From: CAZVUW01 sp964629825
GTDB lineage: Bacteria; Actinomycetota; Nitriliruptoria; Euzebyales; Egibacteraceae
Assembly: GCA_964629825.1 (NCBI GenBank)
Contig: CAZVUW010000001.1
Location: forward strand, 20,813-84,812
Length of the DNA stretch: 64,000 nt
Direction of reading: 5' to 3'
The position numbers and the translations under genes are program-made. This document shows, in pieces, positions 24,983-33,255 of the stretch. The notes beneath the pieces were generated by a model. The model saw only the letters and a program-made list of their open reading frames with translations. It had not been told where the DNA came from and ran no database searches. Numbering within the stretch: position 1 is the first letter of the stretch; each line of letters starts with the position of its first letter.

Positions 24983-26125
24983 ATGCAGCAGTCGGCCGAT
25001 CTGGCGGTGGTGGGCGGAGGCGCCATCGGGCTCGCCTGCGCCTGGCGCTGCGCCCAGGCCGGGCTGCGCGTCGTCGTCCTCGATGACCGCCCAGCCCGCG
25101 GCGCCACCTGGGCGGCGGCCGGGATGCTCGCCCCGGTCACGGAGCTGCACGCCGGCGAGGAGGAGCTGCTGCGCCTGAACCTCGCCTCCAACGAGCGCTG
25201 GCCCGACTTCGCGGCCGCCGTGGCCGAGGCCGCCGGAACCGACATCGGACACCGCATCAGCGGGACGCTGGTGGTGGCGCGCGACCGCGACGACGCGGCG
25301 GTGCTCGACGACCTGCACGCGCTGCAGGTGCGGCTTGGGCTGGAGGCGAAGCGGCTCGGGGCGCGCGCGACCCGGGCGCTGGAGCCCGGCCTGAGCCCGC
25401 GCATCAGCGGTGGCATCGCCGTCGCAGGGGACAACCAGGTCGACAACCGCGCCCTGGTCGAGGCGCTCCTGGTCGCCTGCCGCCGTGCCGGCGTTGAGGT
25501 GCGGGAAAGCCGGGTCACGGGTCTGCGGCGCGTTGGCGACCGCGTGACCGGGGTCGTGACGCAGGACGGCGACGAGCTAGCTTCCGGTCGGGTGCTGCTC
25601 GCGGCCGGCGCCGCCAGCGGCGCCATCGAGGGGCTGCCGCGGGGCGCCGTCCCCACCCGACCGGTCAAGGGGCAGCTGCTGCACCTGCGCCGTCCGGCCG
25701 GCGACCCGCTGACGATCGCCGAGCGCAACATCCGCGGCGTCGACGTCTACATCGTCCCCCGCGCCGACGGCCGCGTGGTGGTCGGCGCCACCGCCGAGGA
25801 GCGCGGCTGGGACCGCAGCGTCACCGCCGGCGCGGTGCTCCACCTGCTGCGCGCCGCCTGGGAGCTGCTGCCGGGCCTGGCCGAGTACGAGCTCACCGAG
25901 ACCATCGCCGGGCTGCGTCCGGGCTCGCCCGACAACCGCCCGCTGATCGGCTGGGGCCCCCTGGAGGGGCTGGTGGTCGCCACCGGCCACTACCGCAACG
26001 GCGTGCTGCTGACGCCGCTCACCTCGGAGGCGATCGCGGCGCTGCTGACCGACCGGACGCCGCCCGTGGATCTCGGGCCGTTCGACCCGCGCCGCTTCGA
26101 GAGCTCGGCGGTGAGGAGCCCGTGA
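24983..26125 (+). CDS. thiO: Glycine oxidase ThiO
   Basis: ThiO oxidises glycine to the imine used for thiazole formation in aerobic bacteria. The 380-residue flavoprotein opens with the FAD-binding ADLAVVGGGAIGLACAWR and has ARGATWAAAGMLAPVTE, RPVKGQLLHLR and the late GLRPGSPDNRPLIG and ATGHYRNGVLLTP, all typical of ThiO. AGGAG at 24972-24976 gives the start. Its stop overlaps the thiS GTG. Use of ThiO rather than ThiH implies aerobic thiamine synthesis. Confidence 0.93.
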   Translation: MQQSADLAVVGGGAIGLACAWRCAQAGLRVVVLDDRPARGATWAAAGMLAPVTELHAGEEELLRLNLASNERWPDFAAAVAEAAGTDIGHRISGTLVVARDRDDAAVLDDLHALQVRLGLEAKRLGARATRALEPGLSPRISGGIAVAGDNQVDNRALVEALLVACRRAGVEVRESRVTGLRRVGDRVTGVVTQDGDELASGRVLLAAGAASGAIEGLPRGAVPTRPVKGQLLHLRRPAGDPLTIAERNIRGVDVYIVPRADGRVVVGATAEERGWDRSVTAGAVLHLLRAAWELLPGLAEYELTETIAGLRPGSPDNRPLIGWGPLEGLVVATGHYRNGVLLTPLTSEAIAALLTDRTPPVDLGPFDPRRFESSAVRSP

Positions 26126-26328
26126 AGGTCGTCGTGAACGGTGAGGCGCGCGCGCTCGAGCCGGGCACCACCGTCGCCGCACTGGTCGCCGCCATGGCGC
26201 CCGAGCGCATGGCGCGGCACACGGCCGTGGCGCGCAACGGCGAGATCGTGCCGCGCAGCGCCTGGCACGACGCACGGCTTGAAGACGGCGATCGGGTCGA
26301 GCTCGTGACCGCCGTTCAGGGAGGATGA
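26122..26328 (+). CDS. thiS: Thiamine sulfur carrier protein ThiS
   Basis: The 68-residue ubiquitin-fold protein ends in the required GG, which is activated and thiocarboxylated to donate sulfur to the thiazole. It starts with KVVVNGEARALEPGTTVAALV. GTG 26122 overlaps the thiO stop. The sulfur-charging enzyme ThiF is not in the window. Confidence 0.93.
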   Translation: MKVVVNGEARALEPGTTVAALVAAMAPERMARHTAVARNGEIVPRSAWHDARLEDGDRVELVTAVQGG

Positions 26329-26329
26329 C

Positions 26330-27106
26330 GTGGACCAGCCGCTGACCATCGCCGGCGTCGAGCTCGCCTCGCGTCTGATCCTGGGCACGGGCGGCGCCAA
26401 CAGCCTGGAGGCGCTCGAGGATGCCATCCGCGAGTCGGGGACCGACCTCGCGACGGTGGCGCTGCGCCGCCTCGATCCGGGCGCGCAGGGGTCGGTCCTG
26501 GACGTGCTGGAGCGCACCGGCTGCCGGGTGCTGCCCAACACCGCCGGCTGCTACACGGCGCGTGATGCGGTCCTCACTGCGCGCCTTGGGCGTGAGGCGC
26601 TGGGCACCAGCTGGGTGAAGCTCGAGGTCATCGGCGATGACCGCTCGCTCTACCCGGACGCCGTCGAGCTGCTCGACGCCGCCGAGCAGCTGGTGGCCGA
26701 CGGCTTCGTCGTGCTCGCCTACACCAACGACGACCCGGTCCTGGCGGAGCGGCTGGAGGCGGTCGGCTGCGCCGCGGTCATGCCGCTGGGCTCGCCCATC
26801 GGCTCCGGCGGGGGGATCCGCAACCCGGCCAACCTGGCGATGATCGTCGAGCGCGCCAAGGTGCCGGTGATCCTCGACGCCGGCATCGGCACCGCCTCCG
26901 ACGCCGCAATGGCGATGGAGCTCGGCTGCGACGGCGTGCTGCTCGCCAGCGCCGTGACCAGGGCCCAGAATCCCGCGCTCATGGCGCGGGCCATGCGCCA
27001 TGCCGTGCTGGCGGGCCGGGCCGCGCGCCTGGCCGGCCGCATCCCCATCCTCGAGCGCGCCGAGCCGTCGAGCTCGTTCGTCGGGATCCCGCAGCTGACG
27101 GACTGA
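26330..27106 (+). CDS. thiG: Thiazole synthase ThiG
   Basis: ThiG condenses deoxyxylulose phosphate, the glycine imine and ThiS-thiocarboxylate into the thiazole phosphate. The 258-residue barrel protein has ASRLILGTGG, VALRRLDP, LLPNTAGCYTA-like VLPNTAGCYTA, the Schiff-base lysine K97 in SWVKLEVIGD, PLGSPIGSGGGI, and VPVILDAGIGTASDAA. It starts GTG one base after the thiS stop. It completes the thiO-thiS-thiG operon. Confidence 0.95.
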   Translation: MDQPLTIAGVELASRLILGTGGANSLEALEDAIRESGTDLATVALRRLDPGAQGSVLDVLERTGCRVLPNTAGCYTARDAVLTARLGREALGTSWVKLEVIGDDRSLYPDAVELLDAAEQLVADGFVVLAYTNDDPVLAERLEAVGCAAVMPLGSPIGSGGGIRNPANLAMIVERAKVPVILDAGIGTASDAAMAMELGCDGVLLASAVTRAQNPALMARAMRHAVLAGRAARLAGRIPILERAEPSSSFVGIPQLTD

Positions 27107-27118
27107 GGGGGCGGCTCC

Positions 27119-27454
27119 CTACAGGCTCGGGTCGGCCAGGTCCAGCCGCCGCAGCCGCTCCTCCAGGCGCTGCACCTCCACCGCGACGGCGTCGATCTCC
27201 CGGGCGATCCGCACGTCGAACTGCGGGTAGAGGATCTGGAAGGTCGTCTCGGCGGCCCCGATCTGCCAGCCAGCCTCGGCGACGAACTCGCCGAGGTCGA
27301 ACTCCCAGGTGAACAGGGCCTCGTCCCCGTAGTCGTGCACCCACTCGGTCAGGAACCGGTTCGGCTGCCGCGCATACTGCACGACGCCGCGCCGGTCGTT
27401 CTGCACGGCCGCGAAGCCCAGGGACTGAAGGGCCTGGTGGAAGTCGTCGGTCAC
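27119..27454 (-). CDS. Hypothetical protein of 111 residues
   Basis: I do not recognise this protein. It is acidic, has tryptophan- and phenylalanine-rich stretches (FLTEWVHDYGDEALFTWEFDLGEF) and ends in a charged helix that could form a short coiled coil (about 86-106). It has no signal peptide or membrane helix. The GTG start has a strong GGGGGAG ribosome binding site. It is convergent with thiG and divergent from the PASTA kinase. Confidence 0.6.
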   Translation of the reverse strand: MTDDFHQALQSLGFAAVQNDRRGVVQYARQPNRFLTEWVHDYGDEALFTWEFDLGEFVAEAGWQIGAAETTFQILYPQFDVRIAREIDAVAVEVQRLEERLRRLDLADPSL

Positions 27455-27520
27455 CGCTCCCCCTTGCTCACGCAGGCAAGGTACTAGCCGCGCCTCCGCG
27501 GCGCGGAGCCCGTGCGCTCC

Positions 27521-27526
27521 TACACT
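27521..27526 (+). promoter_or_regulatory. -10 hexamer for the PASTA kinase (leaderless type)
   Basis: TACACT ends nine bases before the ATG and no ribosome binding site is present between them. A leaderless mRNA is the simplest reading. Confidence 0.45.
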
Positions 27527-27535
27527 GGCCCGACC

Positions 27536-29482
27536 ATGCAGGACGTCACCCGCATCGGCGGCGCCGTCGGCGAGGTCGCTGTCGGGCGCGTGCTCGGCGA
27601 GCGCTATCACCTGCTCGAGCGCGTCGGCGTCGGCGGGATGGCGACCATCTACCGGGCCCGCGACGCCAAGCTTGACCGCGACGTCGCGGTCAAGGTGCTC
27701 CACGGGCACCTGGCCGATGATCCCAGCGTGCTCGCGCGCTTCCGCACCGAGGCCCGTCACGCGGCCGCGCTGGTGCACCCGCACATCGTCCACGTCTACG
27801 ACCAGGGCGAGCAGGCGCTGCCCTACATCGTCATGGAGTACGTGGACGGGCCGTCGCTGCGCGACGTCCTGCGGAAGCGCGGCGCCCTCAGCCCCGGTGA
27901 GGCCCTGGCGCTGATCGAGCCGGTGTGCATGGCGCTGGAGCGCGCGCACGCGCACGGGGTCGTCCACCGCGACATCAAGCCGGAGAACGTGCTGGTCACG
28001 TCGGAGGGCGTGGCGAAGGTCGCCGACTTCGGCATCGCGCGCGCCCTGTCGGCGACCAACCACACCCAGACCGGCGCGCTGATCGGCAGCGTCCACTACC
28101 TGGCGCCGGAGCTGGTCGAGGGGCGCGCGGCGAGCTTCGCCAGCGATCAGTACGCCGTCGGGGTCCTGCTGTTCGAGCTGCTGACCGGCCGCAAGGCGCT
28201 CACGGCGGAGACGCCCATGGCGGTCGCCCTGCGCCACGGGCGCGAGCCGATCCCGGCGCCGAGCTCGCTCAACCCCGACCTCCCCCCGGCGATCGACGCG
28301 GTGGTGGCGCGCGCGACGGCGATGGACCCGGCCGACCGCTACCCGGATCTCCGCGCGCTGGTGGAGGACCTCACGGCGGCTGTGCCCGGCGGCGCGGTGC
28401 CGGTGGTGGTGGATCGCGGCGGAGCGGACGGCGAGGACCGGACCCTGGTCATCCCGCCGCCGGCCGAGCTCGACCTGCCGGAGCCCTCCCCCGACCACAC
28501 CGATGTGCTGGCACCGCAGGACACCCCGAAGCCGCGACGACGGCGCAGGCTGCTGGTCGGCCTGCTGCTGACGGTGCTCGTCCTCGGCGCGCTCGCCGGC
28601 GGCGCCTACGCAACCTACAACTGGGTGATCGCGCCCTGGCAGACCGTTCCCGACCTCAGCGACGCCGACCACGACGAGGCGCGCAGGGCGCTGGCGGCGC
28701 TGGAGCTGACGCTGACCGTCTCGGGCGAGGAGTCCAGCCGCACCGTCGCAGAGGGCGCGGTCATCACTCAGGATCCCCGTCCCGGCACGCAGCTGCGCAG
28801 CGGCAACAGCGTCGCCGTGGTCCTGTCCTCGGGTCCGGCCTTCGTCGAGGTGCCGCAGGTGATCGGCCTGCCGCTGGACGAGGCCCGGGAGATCTTCGAG
28901 GGGCCGCCCTACTTCATGCAGATCGACCGCATCGACGAGGACTACAACGACAACGTCCCCGCGGGCGTGATCGCCGGCCAGGTGCCCTCCGCCGGCGAGG
29001 AGGTGCGCCAGGGGGCGCGCGCCATCCTCAACATGTCCCTGGGCATCGAGCAGGTGGTCGTCCCCGACCTGGCGGGCCTCGCGCTCGAGGAGGCCGAGGC
29101 CGCGCTCGCAGACGCGCGCCTGGAGATCGCGGCCAGCGAGGAGTGGAGCGACGACGTTCCCACGGCCGGCATGGTCGTGCGCCAGGGGACCGAGGCCGGC
29201 AGCGAGGTCGACGTCCACTCGACCGTGGAGGTCGTGATCTCGCGCGGACCGCTGACCATCGAGCTCCCCAACGTCGAGGGCCGGGGCATCGGCGGCGCGG
29301 TGGCAGATCTCGAGGCGCTGAGCCTGGACGTGCAGGTGCACACCCAGCCGATCCCGCGCATCGGCCCGTTCCGCCGCGGCGAGGCGGGCAGGGTCGAGGC
29401 CCAGAGCCCGCGGCCGGGCACCGCCGTCCAGCGGGGCCAGCGCATCGACCTGTACACCTTCGTCGACGACGAGGAGGGCTGA
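27536..29482 (+). CDS. pknB: PASTA-domain transmembrane Ser/Thr protein kinase (PknB/StkP type)
   Basis: This eukaryotic-like kinase senses peptidoglycan fragments or lipid II and regulates growth and division. The 648-residue protein has an N-terminal kinase domain with GVGGMATIYRA, K53, E72, HRDIKPEN (H144-N151), DFG at 164-166 and APE at 190-192. A basic RRRRR run precedes one membrane helix (about 339-360). Outside are four PASTA-like repeats (about 369-435, 436-505, 506-575 and 576-646). ATG 27536 is favoured over GTG 27512, which lies upstream of the hexamer. No rodA, pbpA or phosphatase gene is adjacent, unlike in many actinobacteria. Confidence 0.92.
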   Translation: MQDVTRIGGAVGEVAVGRVLGERYHLLERVGVGGMATIYRARDAKLDRDVAVKVLHGHLADDPSVLARFRTEARHAAALVHPHIVHVYDQGEQALPYIVMEYVDGPSLRDVLRKRGALSPGEALALIEPVCMALERAHAHGVVHRDIKPENVLVTSEGVAKVADFGIARALSATNHTQTGALIGSVHYLAPELVEGRAASFASDQYAVGVLLFELLTGRKALTAETPMAVALRHGREPIPAPSSLNPDLPPAIDAVVARATAMDPADRYPDLRALVEDLTAAVPGGAVPVVVDRGGADGEDRTLVIPPPAELDLPEPSPDHTDVLAPQDTPKPRRRRRLLVGLLLTVLVLGALAGGAYATYNWVIAPWQTVPDLSDADHDEARRALAALELTLTVSGEESSRTVAEGAVITQDPRPGTQLRSGNSVAVVLSSGPAFVEVPQVIGLPLDEAREIFEGPPYFMQIDRIDEDYNDNVPAGVIAGQVPSAGEEVRQGARAILNMSLGIEQVVVPDLAGLALEEAEAALADARLEIAASEEWSDDVPTAGMVVRQGTEAGSEVDVHSTVEVVISRGPLTIELPNVEGRGIGGAVADLEALSLDVQVHTQPIPRIGPFRRGEAGRVEAQSPRPGTAVQRGQRIDLYTFVDDEEG

Positions 29483-29493
29483 GCTCCCCGCGC

Positions 29494-30318
29494 TCAGTCC
29501 TCCAGCAGGGCGCCCTCTGGCGGCGGTCCCCGCACCTCCACCTCGCTGATGGCGGCCGCGCCCTCGCCATCGACGGCCGCGATCGTCAGGCGCAGGCTGG
29601 ACGCCTCGAGCGTCTCCGGCAGGTCGATCGCCTGCGGCCCATCCACGTCCAGCAGGGACGCCACGAAGGTGCGATCACCGATGTCGATGCGCAGCTCTGA
29701 CGGGCGCGCCCCCGGGTCCGCGCCGTCGCCGGCGCCGTTCCACACCACCAGCCGGTTGACCTGGGCGCTGCCGGCCAGCTGAAGCTCGACCCACTCCCCC
29801 ACGCCATCGCCGGAGGCGTCCTCCCGCCAGGCCGTCTCCGGGTCGCCGTCGACCAGCAGCTCGGGCGCTCCCGAGCCGGTGGCCGACGAGGTCCGCACGG
29901 CCGACACCTCGAGCTGCAGCTCGCGCGGGAGCTCGCTCGGGCGGGCGAACGGGCCGATGCCGCTGGCCGAAAGGATCGTGATGATCACTCCCACGATCGC
30001 GATGGCGGCGACCGCGACGGCCAGCGTGAACACCACCGGTGAGGAGGGCTCCTCGACCGCTGCCGCGTCGGGCTGCTCGTCCTCGCCCTGCACCGCCCCG
30101 GAGTCCTCGCCGGTGAGGTCTGTGCCGCAGCGTGCGCACTCCCGTCGGCTGGCCGCGTTGGTGGCCTCGCACGACGGGCAGCTGACGAAGCGCGGTTCCG
30201 CGACCGCGGTCGGCTCCACCGCCGTTGGCCCGGTGAGCACCAGCGCATAGCCGCAGCGGGTGCAGTAGTTGGGTGCGCCCTGGAGCTCGGCTTCGCAGCG
30301 CGGGCAGCGCGTCACCAC
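29494..30318 (-). CDS. Membrane protein with two N-terminal zinc ribbons and a discoidin-like C-terminal domain
   Basis: The 274-residue protein has four CxxC pairs in two zinc ribbons (CPRCEAELQGAPNYCTRCG near the start and CPSCEATNAASRRECARCG at about 47-65). A membrane helix (about 94-116) is followed by a beta-rich domain of about 140 residues with LLVDGDPETAWRED, WVELQL and VNRLVVWNG. That pattern is typical of discoidin/NADase-type glycan-binding folds. The topology suggests zinc ribbons inside and a carbohydrate-binding domain outside. Its function is unknown. It is convergent with the PASTA kinase and begins two bases after the oxidoreductase stop. Confidence 0.7.
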   Translation of the reverse strand: MVTRCPRCEAELQGAPNYCTRCGYALVLTGPTAVEPTAVAEPRFVSCPSCEATNAASRRECARCGTDLTGEDSGAVQGEDEQPDAAAVEEPSSPVVFTLAVAVAAIAIVGVIITILSASGIGPFARPSELPRELQLEVSAVRTSSATGSGAPELLVDGDPETAWREDASGDGVGEWVELQLAGSAQVNRLVVWNGAGDGADPGARPSELRIDIGDRTFVASLLDVDGPQAIDLPETLEASSLRLTIAAVDGEGAAAISEVEVRGPPPEGALLED

Positions 30319-30320
30319 GA

Positions 30321-31286
30321 TCAGCCGACGCTCAGCACGAGCTTGCCGAACACCTCTCCCTCGGTCATTCGCGCGAACGCCTCGGCCCCCTCGGCCAGCG
30401 GGCGGACGCTGTCGATGACCGGGCGGACGCCGGTGCTCTGAAGCATCCGCACCAGCGACTCGAGCTCGCGCCGGGTGCCCATGGTCGAGCCGACCACCCG
30501 CAGCTGGCGGTAGAACACCCGGCGCAGGTCGGCGGGCGGGTTCGCCCCCGAGGTGGCGCCGCAGACGACGATGACGCCGCCCGGCTGCAGCGACTTGAGG
30601 GAGTGCTCCCAGGTGGCCTCGCCGACCGCCTCCATCACCGCCTCCACCCGCTCGGGCAGTCGTGCGCCGGTCTCGAACGCGCCGTGCGCCCCCAGCTCGA
30701 GCGCCCGCGCCGCCTTCTGCGGGTCGCGGCTGGTCACGTACACGCGCAGGCCCGCCGCGCGCGCCAGGAGGATCAGGGCTGTGGCGACGCCGCCGCCTGC
30801 CCCCTGGATCAGCACCCGGTCTCCGGGACGCAGGCCGGAGCGGACGAACAGCATGCGGTAGGCGGTCAGCCAGGCGGTCGGCAGGCAGGCCGCCTCGGCG
30901 AAGCTGAGCTCCGGCGGCTTGGGGACGAGGTTGCCCCGCGGCACCGCGACGCGCTCGGCGAGGGTTCCGTCGTAGCGCTCCGAGAGGATCGAGAAGCCGT
31001 CGAGCAGGTCCTCGCCCGGTCCCCCGTCGTCTGACACGACGGCGTGGACGATGACCTCCCTGCCGTCTGCGGTGACGCCGGCCGCGTCGCAGCCGAGCAC
31101 GATCGGCAGGCGGTCCTCGGACAGGCCGATGCCCCGCAGGGACCAGAGGTCGTGGTGGTTGAGAGCGGCAGCCCGCACCTCCACGACCTCCCAGCCCTCC
31201 GGCGGGTCGGGGTCGGGGTGCTCGCCTACGGCGAGTCCCGACAGGGGGTCGTCCGCGGACAGGGACCGGGCGGTGATGGCCAGCAT
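30321..31286 (-). CDS. Medium-chain zinc-type alcohol dehydrogenase / quinone oxidoreductase family protein
   Basis: The 321-residue protein has the MDR fold: an N-terminal GroES-like domain with AALNHHDLWSLRG and LPIVLGCDAAG, and a Rossmann domain with VLIQGAGGGVATALI followed by VYVTSRDPQKA. The usual structural-zinc cysteine cluster is absent, so it may be a zinc-free quinone-oxidoreductase-like enzyme. The substrate cannot be assigned. Its ATG follows TAGGCT by six bases, a leaderless arrangement. Confidence 0.8.
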   Translation of the reverse strand: MLAITARSLSADDPLSGLAVGEHPDPDPPEGWEVVEVRAAALNHHDLWSLRGIGLSEDRLPIVLGCDAAGVTADGREVIVHAVVSDDGGPGEDLLDGFSILSERYDGTLAERVAVPRGNLVPKPPELSFAEAACLPTAWLTAYRMLFVRSGLRPGDRVLIQGAGGGVATALILLARAAGLRVYVTSRDPQKAARALELGAHGAFETGARLPERVEAVMEAVGEATWEHSLKSLQPGGVIVVCGATSGANPPADLRRVFYRQLRVVGSTMGTRRELESLVRMLQSTGVRPVIDSVRPLAEGAEAFARMTEGEVFGKLVLSVG

Positions 31287-31292
31287 GGCCGG

Positions 31293-31298
31293 AGCCTA
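31293..31298 (-). promoter_or_regulatory. -10 hexamer for the oxidoreductase (leaderless type)
   Basis: TAGGCT on the minus strand ends six bases before the ATG, with no room for a ribosome binding site. Confidence 0.45.
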
Positions 31299-31341
31299 AC
31301 CCAGGCCTAAGCGCCCGGTCCTGTCCGAGGTGTCCCCTTGG

Positions 31342-33075
31342 CTAGCGGAGCGAGGCGAGCAGGTCGGCGATCAGGTCTGCGAGCTCGCGCAGGCCCTCGG
31401 GGTCGCCCTGCCCGGTCTTGCCCTTGTCCTCGATGACCCCGATCTGCCACTCCAGCAGGCGCACCGCGCGCTCCAGGTGGCTCAGGGCCGGTCCGTAGCG
31501 GTTCTCCTCGTCCAGCCAGTCCTCGGCGGTGTCGAGGGCGTGGCGGATCTTCTCCTCGAGCCCCTCGGTGATCCCGCCGCCCGCGGCGAGGGCGTCGAGG
31601 GCGTCGTGCGCCTCGTCGAAGGTCGGCGCGTCGCGGTAGATCTCGAACACCGCGCCGAGGCTCAGCGACACCACGTAGAGGTTGCCGTTGGGCCCGGTCT
31701 CGATCTCGGTGGCGACACCGAAGTCGCGCCCGAAGCGCAGCGACTCGCTCTCGGTGATGTCGAACTTGGCCAGGTTGTCCGCGACGAGGTCGGCCAGGCG
31801 CGGGTCGTCCGGGACGATCGTCCGGCGGTTCTTGTGCAGCTTGAAGCGGAACAGCTGCCCGCCCTCCAGGAAGTTGCGGGCGGCGCCGGTGATCATGTCG
31901 CCGTCGTACTGCGGGCCGAGCGCGCTGCCGTCGATGAAGCCCAGGCCGGCGGGCGCGACCTCGAAGCGCCAGCTGAACTCCGGGTCGCTGTAGTGCGCAC
32001 CCGGCAGCATGTACATCGCCTCGAGCGCAGCCTCGGCCGACAGCTGGAGGTTGTCGGGCGACCAGCGGGTCTGCTGCAGGCCGCGGAACGGCCCGGTCTC
32101 GCTCTCACGGAACTGGTCGAAGCGCTCGAGCGGACCCATGATCTGGATCCAGCCGCCGTTCATGCCGCGGTCGACGCGGTTCAGCTCGGAGAAGGTGTCG
32201 TCGCCGTTCTCCGCCAGCCACAGGTGGCCGCCCTGCGGGTCGAAGTCCATCCCGATGGCGTTGCGGTGCCCGTAGGAGTGCAGCTTCTGGAGGTTCGCGC
32301 CGACCTCGCCGCCCACGGCCGCGCCGACGCCGTAGAAGGGGTTGTCCGAGGGCGCGGTGCCATCGTCGTTGAGGCGCAGCATCACACCGGTCAGGTGCGC
32401 GTCATCGGGGGCTGGCCCGCCGAACTGGTCGTCCGGGACGGTCGGGCCGGGGCAGGTCGGCGTCGGTCCGCACGGCAGGTTCTGCATGTTGCCGCGCCGT
32501 CCGTTGTCGCCGATGAAGATGTACAGCTTGCCGTCAGGGCCGAAGCGGATGACGCCGCCGTTGTGATTGCCGAACTGGCCGTTCTCGATCGGCGGGTTCG
32601 GCGGCTGAAGGGCCCGCAGGCGCACGATGTTCTGGTCGAAGGTCAGGGAGGAGCCGTCCCACACGAAGCGGTCGACGCGGTTGCCCAGCAGCGGGGTGTT
32701 GGCGGTCGCGGTGGTGTCGGCGCCGGTGCTGCTCTCGGTCCAGTACAGGTAGACCCCCGGGTTGGCGGGGAAGTCGGGGTGCAGCGCCATGCCGAGCAGT
32801 CCGCGCTCGGAGGCGGAGTTGACGGGCAGGTCGAGCACGGTGCTGTGCAGCTGTCCGTCGACGATGCGCTGGACCCGGCCGGTGCCCTTCTCGGTGACGA
32901 GGAAGTCGTTCGGCCCGAGGAACTCGATCGCCAGGGGCTGGCTCAGCCCGCTGGCGACCGTCCGCACCTTCAGGTACGGCGAGACCATGCTCGGCGCCGG
33001 CTGAGCGCTGACGCTGCCCAGCCCCAGGGTGAACAGCATCGAGACCGCGATGAGGCAGATGAAGAACCTTCGCAT
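31342..33075 (-). CDS. Secreted PQQ-dependent sugar dehydrogenase-like protein with a FIMAH-like C-terminal module
   Basis: The 577-residue protein has a signal peptide (cleavage near SVSA-QPAP). It then has a beta-propeller of the soluble glucose/sorbosone dehydrogenase family: LSQPLAIEFLGPNDFLVTEKGTGRVQRI, SERGLLGMALHPDFPANPGVYLYWT, NHNGGVIRFGPDGKLYIFIGDNG, and YGHRNAIGMDFDPQGGHLWLAENG. The last 80 or so residues (about 497-577) are helical and nearly repeat the end of the large protein at 61051-64000. This tail is not part of the enzyme and looks like an exported-protein attachment or interaction module. A GGAGG site lies close upstream of the ATG. The enzymatic substrate is unknown. Confidence 0.85.
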   Translation of the reverse strand: MRRFFICLIAVSMLFTLGLGSVSAQPAPSMVSPYLKVRTVASGLSQPLAIEFLGPNDFLVTEKGTGRVQRIVDGQLHSTVLDLPVNSASERGLLGMALHPDFPANPGVYLYWTESSTGADTTATANTPLLGNRVDRFVWDGSSLTFDQNIVRLRALQPPNPPIENGQFGNHNGGVIRFGPDGKLYIFIGDNGRRGNMQNLPCGPTPTCPGPTVPDDQFGGPAPDDAHLTGVMLRLNDDGTAPSDNPFYGVGAAVGGEVGANLQKLHSYGHRNAIGMDFDPQGGHLWLAENGDDTFSELNRVDRGMNGGWIQIMGPLERFDQFRESETGPFRGLQQTRWSPDNLQLSAEAALEAMYMLPGAHYSDPEFSWRFEVAPAGLGFIDGSALGPQYDGDMITGAARNFLEGGQLFRFKLHKNRRTIVPDDPRLADLVADNLAKFDITESESLRFGRDFGVATEIETGPNGNLYVVSLSLGAVFEIYRDAPTFDEAHDALDALAAGGGITEGLEEKIRHALDTAEDWLDEENRYGPALSHLERAVRLLEWQIGVIEDKGKTGQGDPEGLRELADLIADLLASLR

Positions 33076-33108
33076 CCCTACGCCCTCCTAGGCTCATTGC
33101 GAAGCTGA

Positions 33109-33145
33109 GCGGGGGCGGGGATGCCCACGAGCTCCCCGCCCCCGC
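33109..33145 (-). other. Perfect 13-bp hairpin in the leader of the sugar dehydrogenase gene
   Basis: 33109-33121 pairs perfectly with 33133-33145 around an 11-base loop. It lies 34-70 bases before the dehydrogenase start and after a separate terminator at 33195-33229. It could be a second terminator or a leader structure. Confidence 0.5.
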
Positions 33146-33194
33146 CGTACAGGGCGGTACGAAAGACGCCTACCGCGAAGGAGGGCGGGACGGT

Positions 33195-33229
33195 TCAGCC
33201 GCGCGTCCGCTGAGCGGACGCGCGGCTGA
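33195..33229 (-). terminator. Strong hairpin terminator after the CWB2/L,D-transpeptidase gene
   Basis: A perfect 16-bp stem (33195-33210 with 33214-33229) closes a three-base loop, 27 bases past the stop of the gene at 33256-34917. It has no U-run, which is common in GC-rich actinobacteria. Confidence 0.8.
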
Positions 33230-33255
33230 GGAGGTTCCGCGGGGTCGAGCCGCGA

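Noticed and set aside
27119..29341. 740-residue minus-strand frame opposite the PASTA kinase
   Set aside because: Only its last 111 residues, with their own ribosome binding site, look real. The rest is the antisense of the kinase.
33076..33255. Possible c-di-AMP or c-di-GMP riboswitch before the sugar dehydrogenase gene
   Set aside because: I compared it with remembered consensus elements and found only two simple hairpins, without the conserved riboswitch core.
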